DNA from: Omphiscola glabra
Taxonomy: Eukaryota; Mollusca; Gastropoda; Lymnaeidae
Assembly: GCA_964017045.1 (NCBI GenBank)
Contig: OZ024808.1
Span: 21,718,418 to 21,782,417 of the forward strand
DNA length: 64,000 nucleotides
Direction: 5' to 3'
A program made the position numbers and the translations under genes. The notes beneath the pieces were generated by a model that worked only from the letters and a program-made list of their open reading frames with translations, was not told the DNA's origin and ran no database searches. Below are positions 36,001 through 40,783 of the stretch, in pieces; within the stretch, counting starts at the first letter, position 1, and each line of letters opens with the position of its first letter.

Positions 36001-37462
36001 GCAGCTTCACACAACAATCCCCTTTATCTGGTCCTTGCATTAAATTTATACACCCATTCTCCCCTGATTCATTATTATTATTATTTGTTGTCTTATATAG
36101 CGCGGTACCCCAGCCCAGGGCTAGGCTCACCGCGCTGTACATACAAATATTAAAAAAGAGACATAATGGTTATATTAACATAAAATACATATATATAATA
36201 AAGAACAGATGTATAGAGACAAAACAAAATCTAATGCATATTCACCTCATCCATCTACTTGGAAGTAAAACTAAATTTTTTGAAAAACAACAAGAAGACA
36301 TTTAATTAATACTGTTTGCTGTCGTAACCGTCCATTTGTGAATAAATTTCTTTTCACCATTGCCAACCTCACTGAGATTATTTATAGCCTTGAAGATGTG
36401 CTTAAGATGATATGTAAGCTGGTGTAAGTGCTGAGAAATCAAACTTGTGTAAGATGACACAAATATTATTTATGCTTGATGACCAAAAAATGTTTCATTT
36501 TCCAAACACAGAACTCCTGCTTGTCCCCCCTTCATCGGCAGCTGAAACGAGGTGCAGGGGATAGGTCCTTATCCCTCACACCCCCACACCACACACAGCC
36601 TTCAGCTCCAGGTTAGTTCAACAAACATTCCTACCTCCACCACCCCCACCTTCCAAAGCACACCCAATGGCACACGGCAAATTAGACATTTTAATGTGTT
36701 TGTGCATAAAGTACACATGAGTTGATATCTCATGGCACAATGAGATTATAACTCAAGAAACACAAATATATTTCATTGATTAATTTATTAAAATGTGATA
36801 AGTTTCAGCCTTCTGAAATACTTTAAATTTATGATTAAATTGTTCCTTTGCTTGGACTAAATTTTTCTCATAGCCAAATCTTCCTTTTCATAGCCAAATC
36901 TTGCTTCTCATGGCCAAATCTTGCTCCTCATGGGTAAATCTTGCTTCTCATGGCCAAATCTTGCTGCTCTGAGCCAAATCTTGCTGCTCTGAGACAAATC
37001 TTGCTGCTCTGAGCCAAATCTTGCTTCTCATGGCCAAATCTTGCTTCTCATGGCCAAATCTTGCTTCTCATGGCCACATCTTGCTGCTCAGAGCCAAATC
37101 TTGCTGCTCAGAGCCAAATCTTGCTGCTCAGAGCCAAATCTTGCTGCTCAGAGCCAAATCTTGCTGCTCAGAGCCAAATCTTGCTCAACTTTGCACACCA
37201 AAAACTTACAAGTTTAATCACTTTTTTTTTCTGTTTCCCCTCAGCGAGTCTGACATCGGTATCAACTGCCAGCACATCAGGCGCAGGTTTCGCAACATCG
37301 TCCCTGAGCGCACACACCCCTGGCGGCACACCGGGCACACCCCAGAGTGGCAGCCGTCTGACCCCTCAGCTCAGTCGGTCAGCCTCCCTGACGTCGGTGG
37401 GATCCCAGGAACCGTCCTACTTTAAACTTGTGCAGGCTTTTGTCCAGAAAGTTTTAAAATAA
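510..37462 (+). CDS. NUP188: Nucleoporin NUP188 homologue, 3' part of gene (41 exons, 5' end outside window)
   Basis: NUP188 is a large alpha-solenoid scaffold nucleoporin of the inner ring of the nuclear pore complex, where it works with NUP93 and shapes the pore channel and membrane-protein passage. I joined 41 exons by hand; every junction uses GT-AG (donor GT, acceptor AG) and all codon phases agree, giving 4803 nt, about 1600 residues plus TAA. The order of segments follows vertebrate NUP188 (about 1750 residues, known from memory), including the conserved pieces KWRY (exon 15), ACLGND (exon 19), VGVHQ (exon 32), HFTP with LLDQ (exon 36), RYLRDPA (exon 39) and the C-terminal LVQAFV (exon 41). 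Roughly 260 N-terminal residues must be encoded upstream of the window. Introns make up nearly 90% of the span and hold most of the repeats listed below. Exon coordinates are given in the four block entries. Confidence 0.95.
613..805. repeat. 32-bp minisatellite, about 6 copies
   Basis: Unit core TAACTAAGGGAGTGCAGCAC; copies differ by one or two bases (for example GTACAG against GTGCAG). It starts 26 bp after the exon 1 donor of NUP188 as seen here. Confidence 0.9.
2990..3810. repeat. 42-bp minisatellite, about 19 copies
   Basis: Unit core CACCAGTTTATGCCACCTAT followed by GAAAACTATAAAGTACATTATG. The period is a multiple of three and the unit lacks stops in several frames on both strands, so it produces open frames of 255-294 codons that are not genes. 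Lies in the NUP188 intron between exons 5 and 6. Confidence 0.95.
4379..5076. repeat. Composite 21-bp minisatellite ending at the exon 6 splice acceptor
   Basis: Basic unit TGTACCATGTCATGTCTTGTC with interspersed 22-bp variants CTGTCTCTTCCTGATCTCAG. The variant copies a polypyrimidine tract plus AG; the true acceptor of NUP188 exon 6 (CTGTCTCTTCCTGCAG, 5071-5086) is a diverged last copy. Six variant copies keep AG and one has GG. Confidence 0.9.
5727..5862. repeat. 37-bp minisatellite, 3.7 copies
   Basis: Unit core ACCATGCTAGCATGTGAATC followed by AGGTAGGAACAGTCTCA. Copies are close to identical except the last. In the NUP188 intron between exons 7 and 8. Confidence 0.9.
6607..7118. mobile_element. 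MITE-like element with about 25-bp terminal inverted repeats
   Basis: Left end AGGGTCATTTGCAAATTACA and the complement of the right end GGGGTCGTTCGCAAATTATA pair over about 25 bp. The interior is AT-rich without an open frame and has a long G-run near 7047-7067. It also holds the motif GTGTGACACATTGTGAC near 6656, whose relatives occur near 35827, 39815 and 57240, so parts of this family are dispersed in the window. The target duplication is not clear. In the NUP188 intron between exons 9 and 10. Confidence 0.6.
7858..8037. mobile_element. MITE, copy A of a family also at 62708
   Basis: Ends GTCGGTTCACACGATTGAAT and, on the other strand, GTCAGTTCACACCATCAAAT, an imperfect inverted repeat of about 22 bp. 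The inside is about 80% identical by eye to 62708-62880, sharing for example CCTTCAAGCATTTGATGCAA. TTAA precedes the left end and TTAG follows the right. No coding capacity. In the NUP188 intron after exon 10. Confidence 0.75.
8893..9018. repeat. 26-bp minisatellite abutting the exon 12 acceptor
   Basis: Five copies of a unit like CTAATAATCTATTACCATTAG plus ATGTG/ATTCG. The end of the last copy, TTACCATTAG at 9009-9018, is the acceptor of NUP188 exon 12, and the exon's opening bases ATTTGCT resemble the start of the next unit (ATTCGCT). Three upstream copies keep the CATTAG acceptor-like end; one has CATTAC. Confidence 0.85.
9508..19130 (+). CDS. NUP188: NUP188 exons 13-25 of those in the window
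   Basis: Exons: 9508-9584, 10560-10674, 12136-12256, 12675-12753, 13547-13681, 14418-14661, 14944-15033, 15292-15414, 16072-16244, 16481-16565, 17215-17288, 18271-18346, 18990-19130. Helix-rich solenoid segments. Recognisable pieces are TGLLPFL (exon 13), FHKWRY (exon 15), the LLLKPPN...SPVEQALS stretch and YIYH (exon 18), SILACLGND followed by IRD.FLTRLQ (exon 19) and TQPGLIE.FLN (exon 20), all in vertebrate order. Exon 23 ends in ATGTCTAC before GTAAGC, and that exon end with its donor is duplicated downstream in the intron. Confidence 0.93.
10848..11390. repeat. 32-bp minisatellite, about 17 copies
   Basis: Unit core TGTTATACACAGTGCAGTGT followed by CTCATACCCTTG. The first five copies have CATTG, the rest CAGTG, showing block expansion of two variants. 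It creates long open frames in all plus-strand frames that are not genes. NUP188 intron after exon 14. Confidence 0.95.
11511..11985. repeat. Pyrimidine-rich simple repeat (CCCTCTCT-type)
   Basis: About 470 bp of C/T-only sequence on the plus strand, built from CTCCCTCACCCTCC-like motifs with a longer duplicated segment (around 11800-11880 and 11920-11970). A polypurine-polypyrimidine tract of this length can form triplex DNA; that is a general property, not shown here. Confidence 0.9.
12316..12537. repeat. 18-bp minisatellite, about 12 copies
   Basis: Unit ACAATCTTTACAATCCTT, itself a doubled 9-mer. In the NUP188 intron between exons 15 and 16. Confidence 0.9.
12995..13430. repeat. Inverted pair of about 200-bp MITE copies (foldback)
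   Basis: The left arm (about 12995-13180) is the reverse complement of the right arm (about 13238-13430): for example GAGAGGTTGGGATT at 13022 against AATCCCAACCTCTC at 13383, and AGATGACACCCGAATAGCATT against AATGCTATTCGGATGTCATT. The arms are separated by about 60 bp. The right arm is a copy of the element that is single at 57808-58030. Ends contain ACCCGGGTACCA. Lies in the NUP188 intron between exons 16 and 17, so the pre-mRNA can form a long hairpin. Confidence 0.85.
13741..14076. mobile_element. GC-rich insertion flanked by a 12-bp direct repeat
   Basis: The 12-mer CCTCTGGCTAAT occurs at 13741-13752 and again at 14065-14076. Between them lie 312 bp of markedly GC-rich sequence (with a C-run near 13806-13821) in an otherwise AT-rich intron between NUP188 exons 17 and 18. 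This looks like an inserted retroposon or other element with a target-site duplication. I see no terminal inverted repeats, poly-A tail or convincing coding frame and do not recognise the source. Confidence 0.5.
15655..15782. repeat. 13-bp minisatellite, about 10 copies
   Basis: Unit GACACTACACACT, nearly identical copies, in the NUP188 intron between exons 20 and 21. Confidence 0.92.
16586..16922. repeat. About 84-bp tandem repeat, 4 copies
   Basis: Unit begins GCTGTAGCTTTGACACCACT and ends in TATCTGCCTGTCTGATG. It starts about 20 bp downstream of the exon 22 donor of NUP188 and does not include that donor. Confidence 0.88.
17266..17412. repeat. Tandem duplication covering the end of exon 23 and its donor
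   Basis: The sequence AAATCTATGCAATGTCTAC plus GTAAGCCATTCTGTAGCTAT of 17269-17307 recurs at 17350-17388. Two further partial copies carry GTGTCCACGTAAGT and GTGTCTACGTAAGC. Thus the real donor (GTAAGC at 17289) is followed by three GTAAG copies within 130 bp. Confidence 0.85.
18409..18708. mobile_element. TTAA-flanked MITE, piggyBac-like, copy 1
   Basis: Begins TTAACCCTTTAACTACC and ends GTAGCGAAAAGGTTAA, giving TTAACC at both ends and TTAA target sites, the hallmark of piggyBac-type elements. Rich in GACGTC motifs near the right end. Closely related to 21058-21364. No coding frame. In the NUP188 intron after exon 24. Confidence 0.7.
19525..30600 (+). CDS. NUP188: NUP188 exons 26-33 of those in the window
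   Basis: Exons: 19525-19688, 20311-20489, 21736-21899, 22918-23049, 28584-28652, 29477-29584, 30098-30250, 30463-30600. Exon 28 encodes a weakly conserved Ser-rich linker. Exon 32 contains the conserved LNVVGVHQDR and exon 33 the LGFLLQLC...WRFHLPN stretch, which fix identity with the vertebrate C-terminal third. The intron before exon 30 (23050-28583) is the longest in the window, 5.5 kb, and holds two minisatellites and a 3.3-kb transposon-like insertion. Confidence 0.93.
20082..20270. repeat. Dispersed repeat, direct copy 1, just upstream of NUP188 exon 27
   Basis: Starts TTACTCGAGGTTAACCTCG, which contains the perfect 14-bp palindrome CGAGGTTAACCTCG, and runs to a segment with ACATCCATGTTTTGGTAAT. 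The same sequence, about 85-90% identical by eye and in the same orientation, lies at 20751-20950, so the two copies flank exon 27 (20311-20489). Confidence 0.85.
20751..20950. repeat. Dispersed repeat, direct copy 2, downstream of NUP188 exon 27
   Basis: Second copy of the 20082-20270 sequence with the same CGAGGTTAACCTCG palindrome at its start. Unknown family; no coding frame. Confidence 0.85.
21014..21046. repeat. Compound AT/GA microsatellite
   Basis: A run of about 10 AT dinucleotide copies followed by about 12 GA copies, just before the second TTAA-flanked MITE. Confidence 0.9.
21058..21364. mobile_element. TTAA-flanked MITE, piggyBac-like, copy 2
   Basis: Starts TTAACCCCTTAACTACCTCT and ends GTAGCGAAAAGGTTAA, matching the copy at 18409-18708 end to end with small indels. 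Both ends carry TTAA. In the NUP188 intron between exons 27 and 28. Confidence 0.7.
22350..22855. mobile_element. Candidate MITE with ACTCATTCCC ends
   Basis: Left end TTTACTCATTCCCTACAG, right end CGACGGGGAATGAGTTAA; the complement of the right end reads TTAACTCATTCCCC, so about 12 bp pair and a TTAA target is possible. Such ends are common in piggyBac-type elements. Boundaries are tentative. In the NUP188 intron before exon 29. Confidence 0.4.
23073..23850. repeat. About 27-bp AT-rich minisatellite, roughly 28 copies
   Basis: Unit TTTATATCACTTTAGTCTTCAGATATC, with shorter and longer variants (TTGATATC, CTATATC, TTTAAATC) arranged in higher-order blocks. It starts 24 bp after the exon 29 donor of NUP188. 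Confidence 0.92.
23945..24857. repeat. 98-bp minisatellite carrying a copied splice acceptor, about 10 copies (left part)
   Basis: Unit contains GTGTACGTTCCTCTTGAAAT, then ACACAGTTAACAC, then GCTTGCTCCCCCAG plus GCCAGGCAAGGAATATC. The last part is identical to the acceptor and first 17 bases of NUP188 exon 30 (28584). Most copies keep CAG; one near 24312 reads CTGG. The array is interrupted at 24857 by an insertion and resumes at 28195. Confidence 0.93.
25450..26401 (+). CDS. Unknown protein encoded inside the transposon-like insertion (three exons, partial)
   Basis: Exons 25450-25525, 26020-26156 and 26278-26401 join in phase with GT-AG borders, starting at an ATG in a good context (GCGAAAATGG). 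The product begins MADNHVDNAPEVFSKFTVAD and continues through RKGRRPSLPTLLLLQLYVLK and a Cys-containing helix-rich part; it is 112 codons long so far and would continue in a further exon that I could not place. FTVADLKCLV is faintly like the start of a SAP motif, but too short to call. No known transposase family recognised. Later frames around 26473-26661 (RRQPERF..., coiled-coil-like) are broken by stops, so the element is probably not fully functional. Confidence 0.45.
27140..27740. repeat. Direct duplication of about 300 bp inside the insertion
   Basis: The stretch with TGTTCCAGCCATGTTTGTAT near 27149 recurs near 27496 as TGTTCCAGCCATGTTTGTAA, and the following sequence (ATGGGCTCA, TGACTGTTGAAATATG, AGCTATAATTTTTCTGTA) matches for some 250 bases with scattered differences. 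It could be a structural subterminal repeat of the element. Confidence 0.8.
28195..28600. repeat. 83-bp variant of the acceptor-bearing minisatellite, 5 copies (right part)
   Basis: The same repeat as 23945-24857 but lacking GTGTACGTTCCTC and with TTAAAACACGGTTAAC in place of TGAACACAGTTAAC in four copies. The fifth copy runs straight into NUP188 exon 30: its CAG (28581-28583) is the working acceptor and the sequence diverges from the repeat only after GAATATC. Confidence 0.93.
28977..29310. repeat. 66-bp tandem repeat, 5 copies
   Basis: Unit starts TTGTAATAGTTTTAAATGAA and ends TGCAGTGCTGCCATCTAGAC. In the NUP188 intron between exons 30 and 31. Confidence 0.92.
29665..29906. repeat. 60-bp tandem repeat, 4 copies
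   Basis: Unit contains AACAACAAAACTCTTAAGCA and CCCCACACCGTTTATTCAAA. In the NUP188 intron between exons 31 and 32. Confidence 0.92.
30942..31800. repeat. 20-bp minisatellite, about 43 copies
   Basis: Unit TAGATGGTGTGAGCTGTGGT, with a common variant GTGAACTG. Two copies carry the same internal deletion (GTGGTTTGGTGTGAACTG, at 31500 and 31679), evidence of block duplication. Intron between NUP188 exons 33 and 34. Confidence 0.95.
31839..31935. repeat. 21-bp minisatellite, 4-5 copies, before exon 34
   Basis: Unit GAAACAACAAATGTAGCACTG, ending about 25 bp before the acceptor of NUP188 exon 34. It does not include the acceptor. Confidence 0.88.
31960..37462 (+). CDS. NUP188: NUP188 exons 34-41, including the stop codon
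   Basis: Exons: 31960-32034, 32466-32593, 32854-32932, 33309-33443, 34248-34312, 35396-35525, 36512-36611, 37245-37462. Exon 36 gives LKHFTP...ILLDQ, exon 37 LSLGFGTPS, exon 39 SQACRYLRDPA.IPRD, all diagnostic of the NUP188 C-terminus. The last two exons encode a Ser/Thr/Pro-rich linker and end in FKLVQAFVQKVLK before TAA at 37460-37462, matching the vertebrate ending LVQAFVRH. The linker is low complexity and its exact boundaries rest on phase agreement only. Confidence 0.94.
32094..32260. mobile_element. SPIN-like short hAT element, copy 1
   Basis: Left end CAGTGGTTCTCAGCCTTTCT, right end CAGGTTGAGAACCGCTG, which are inverted repeats. Flanked by ACGTGCAC and ACGTACAC, an 8-bp target duplication with one mismatch, as in hAT elements. 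The inside carries GTTGTGGCGACCCCCAACCA and GGTCTTAGGCGACC. NUP188 intron after exon 34. Confidence 0.88.
33094..33205. repeat. TC microsatellite with ATCTCTGTC interruptions
   Basis: Runs of CT separated by CATCTCTGTCT-like blocks in the NUP188 intron between exons 36 and 37. Confidence 0.9.
33726..33957. repeat. 21-bp minisatellite, about 11 copies
   Basis: Unit ATCCCATTTGTCACCCACCAT with a variant ATCCTATTTGTCAACAATA. NUP188 intron between exons 37 and 38. Confidence 0.92.
34444..34642. mobile_element. SPIN-like short hAT element, copy 2
   Basis: Ends CAACGGTTCTCAACCTGTG and GGTTGAGAACCACTG. Flanks GTTTAGTC and GTTTAGAC form an 8-bp duplication with one mismatch. Opposite orientation to copy 1. 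Contains GGGTCGCC and AAGGGTCGCGGCATTAG. NUP188 intron between exons 38 and 39. Confidence 0.88.
34780..34943. mobile_element. SPIN-like short hAT element, copy 3 (degenerate)
   Basis: Ends GCAGTTCTCAACCAGTC and GTTTGAGAACCACTG; the inside aligns with copy 2 but has lost about 35 bases near the left end and several CpG sites (for example GGGGTGGCC for GGGGTCGCC). AATAGTA lies near both ends, a possible worn target duplication. Confidence 0.75.
36065..36290. mobile_element. Candidate LINE/SINE 3' tail with TATAGCGC hairpin
   Basis: An ATT microsatellite is followed by TATATAGCGCGGTACCCCAG and then GGCTCACCGCGCTGTACA. The TATAGCGC...CTCAC(C/T)GCGCT layout is shared with the LINE tail at 60519, which suggests the 3' end of a retroelement. 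It is AT-rich afterwards, with no coding frame. NUP188 intron between exons 39 and 40. Confidence 0.5.
36866..37187. repeat. 20-bp minisatellite, about 16 copies, before the last NUP188 exon
   Basis: Unit GCCAAATCTTGCTGCTCAGA with variants CTTCTCATG and CTGCTCTGA. Ends about 55 bp before the exon 41 acceptor. Confidence 0.93.
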
Positions 37463-37654
37463 TGTCAGTTGATCAAAACGTTTTTAGTATTCGAGAGGAC
37501 ATTGCCCGCAACAGATGCCTGCGATGCTTTGAAGTAACCCAGGGGTGGGGTGGGGGGTTTGTTCAGCATTTGACTTCATCTCAAGTGATAAGGAAATATC
37601 AGTTTGTTGTGGAACTGCAAGGAATTGTTGTAAATTTATGAGATGTACTGATGA

Positions 37655-37660
37655 AATAAA
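37655..37660 (+). terminator. Candidate polyadenylation signal of NUP188
   Basis: AATAAA lies 195 bases after the stop codon in an AT-rich context. A second AATAAA occurs near 37927, so the choice is not certain. Confidence 0.45.
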
Positions 37661-39380
37661 TTATTAAAGTACCAAAATCATCTTATCGTTGTTGGGTGCC
37701 ACTAACATGCATTGCAGAGGAAGTTCATGGGAAAAAATATATTCCTGGCGTTCATAGAAGAACAGAAAGTGTCATCTAACCCAGACCCAGTCATACTTGA
37801 ATACTGTAAATAATGTTTTCTTCAACATCAATCATTTGCTGTAAACTTCCAATACATTATATGATTTTATTCAATAATATTTGGGTAAATATTTTGTCTG
37901 CCTCTCATGAACATCCTCTTTGAGGCAATAAATCTGGGGATATGGCTCTTCGTGGCAGGGATAAACATTAGACTATTTTTTTATACAGGAATTCAATCTT
38001 TTAATTTACCGCTATACATAAGTTTTCATTAGGCTACAATAGTTACGTATCCATAGTACAAAAACGGATCAAGAACCCTTGAACATTCATACTGCTAAAA
38101 TACTAATATGCCCGCCCCCCCCAATGCTAACTGCTTTTAAACTAAAATTGTTTTAAAAGCTTGGACTAGAACACACTTGTAGGGGAAATATAACGTGCTG
38201 TTACGATTTTGAATATGTGAAAGAATGGTGGAGTTTGTTGGATCAGCCTGTAATAGAGGGGAGCACAAATGTACTGGATGGAGTGAAAGAAGAAAGAACA
38301 GAGGATGATGGCAGGACAAACAGTGATAGAGGATAGAAAAGTCAGGATGATAACCAAAAATAAATTGTGTAAACAAGAGGATGGATGACTGATGGTGGGT
38401 ACGTACCAATGACAGAAGTGTACTGTTGGTTCTTTTTAATGTCATGTTACAAAACAATAAAGATATTTTCAATATTCATTTACTTTATTTAATTTTTTTC
38501 TTATGGGAAAGGCGCCAGCCCCCCCCCCTTTTCCACCCTTCTCCCTCCTGCGCCCCACCCTTTTCCTCCCTCCTCCCCCCCTGCGCCGTTGATTGTTGAT
38601 TTAATGCAGATTGAGCCAAAAAACACATCGCACCGAGGAAGTATGCACCGTCATTATATTTCACTCTAATGAAGAGAGGAGCACCATATGGCACCGCAAC
38701 AAGACGAATTCTCAGCTGCTGGTAACTTCCGGTGGGAATCCAACCATTTGAGTGATATGTGTTGACATATTACAACGCTTCTTTATAAACGATAGTCACG
38801 AGTGCGCAAATAATAGAAGTGAAGTAAAACCAGCCCCTTGTTTCACCCCATTTACATGTAATACATCACTCGTACGTAAGTAGAGGGGATTCGCAATGTC
38901 TCTGTGCCTGGTATTGAAGAGGATATTTCACTGATTGCAAGTGCTACACAGCGAGGTTATCAGGAACTGAGGCCAATGTGTCAAGGGTTGTCGCCTGAAC
39001 TGTTTCTTTTGGAAGCTTGTCACAGTCCCTGATTGGCAGGAATGAGCAGTTCCTGTAATGTGTTCTTGATGTTATTAGCCGGAACTGCCAGTCATCATGT
39101 CATGGCCTCGTCGCTGTCTAGGGGGGAGAGGGTCAAGTTTCTTTTCGATGTTGGAGCACAGGACCAGCCCATTTTTCATAACCATTTGCCTAATTTTATA
39201 CATGGATAATTCAACCAGCTACCAGTTTGTTTGTTTTTTGGGGGGTGGGGGTGATGTACGAATGCATAAATATGTCATTATGGCTATGGAGTCCGAAAAA
39301 ATAATTAGAGAACACTATTTGACTATTTACTATGCATATGAAAAAATGGAGTGATATGCATAAATTGCACACACAAAGCC

Positions 39381-39578
39381 AAGAATTACAGCGCCCCCTA
39401 TTAACAAAGGAGAGTACAAATTATTTGCCAATAGCATTTGGGCATCAGTAGATCGCAACAAAACTAAGAATTACAGCGCCCCCTGTCAACAAAGGAGTGT
39501 ACACATTATTTGCCAATAGCATTGCTGCATCAATAGATCGCAACAAAACAAAGAATTACAGCGCCCCCTGTTAACAAA
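39381..39578. repeat. 84-bp tandem repeat, about 2.5 copies
   Basis: Unit begins AGAATTACAGCGCCCCCTNT and contains ATTATTTGCCAATAGCATT and TAGATCGCAACAAAAC. Confidence 0.85.
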
Positions 39579-39945
39579 GAGAGTGCTTGTTGATTATTGT
39601 TTCCAATTTGAATAGTATCATCAGAACCCACTATCAATCTTGTCATGACGTCGAAATGTTGCTTTTTTAAGGGAGAGCGTTGGGTAAAAGAGATTCTCAC
39701 GTTGGCTGGAGTCGACCTTTAAGTGCTTTATTTACTTACCACTATACGGGCCGCCATAAAATACGTCACGCTCCGGAGAAAAAAAGGCGGGGGAGGAGGG
39801 TTAGGATCTAAGACAGTGTGACAGTTTGTGACACGGGTGGGGCGGGGGGGGGGGTGGAGATCGTGTGTGACATCACATATTTTATAGATATATTATCATA
39901 CAAAAAAAATCTGAATATGACAAGTGATATAACACATTCTGTTGT

Positions 39946-40282
39946 TAGATGTATTCTGACAGAAGATTTCAGATGTATTCTGACAGAAGATTTCAGATGT
40001 ATTCTGACAGAAGATTTCAGATGTATTCTGACAGAAGATTTCAGATGTATTCTGACAGAAGATTTCAGATGTATTCTGACAGAAGATTTCAGATGTATTC
40101 TGACAGAAGATTTTAGATGTATTCTGACAGAAGATTTCAGATGTATTCTGACAGAAGATTTCAGATGTATTCTGACAGAAGATTTCAGATGTATTCTGAC
40201 AGAAGATTTCAGGTGTATTCTGACAGAAGATTTCAGGTGTATTCTGACAGAAGATTTCAGATGTATTCTGACAGAAGATTTC
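39946..40282. repeat. 24-bp minisatellite, 14 copies
   Basis: Unit AGATGTATTCTGACAGAAGATTTC, almost perfect; it yields stop-free frames on both strands that are not genes. Confidence 0.95.
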
Positions 40283-40607
40283 ATTTATTTACATTGTATA
40301 GTTTAATAGAAAGTGTGTTTAAGATTAAATTTTAATTAGTTATTAATTTTTTTTAAAAATAATTTAATTCAAAAGTGTGACGTAGCTTGGTAGGGGATAC
40401 TGGAGTATATGACGGGGGGGGGAGGGGGAAGATTCAAAGCTAGCTTTAAGAGGTCTTCCGGACCCAACTTATGAGAGACATACATAAACATCTTCGTCTT
40501 CACTATAACACATTCTATGGCACGCATACTAGCATTACGTAAACACACATTAAAAATTATCCCCAATGGTGTTATAATTCCCCAAGTGCCAGGGTTCACA
40601 TCATAGC

Positions 40608-40738
40608 GACATCTTCACCAGATCTTATAGTCTACATCTCCACCAGACCTTATAGTCTACATCTCCACCATACCTTATAGCTACATCTCCCCCAGACCTT
40701 ATAGCTAAATCTCCACCAGACCTTCCAGCTACATCTGC
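40608..40738. repeat. 24-bp minisatellite, about 5 copies, upstream of IF1
   Basis: Unit ACATCTCCACCAGACCTTATAGT with variants. It ends about 45 bp before the IF1 start codon, so it lies in the 5' UTR or promoter of that gene. Confidence 0.85.
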
Positions 40739-40783
40739 ACCACACAACTTGTATGTCCATACAGCTGAAAGCTACCAGGAACC

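Larger units (their letters stand above)
37463..40783. other. NUP188 3' UTR and intergenic region before IF1
   Basis: About 3.3 kb with no supported gene. Apart from the probable 3' UTR it holds a 2.5-copy 84-bp repeat, a 24-bp array and a short 24-bp array just upstream of the IF1 start, with polyC and polyG runs near 38518 and 39840. Short open frames here lack support. Confidence 0.7.
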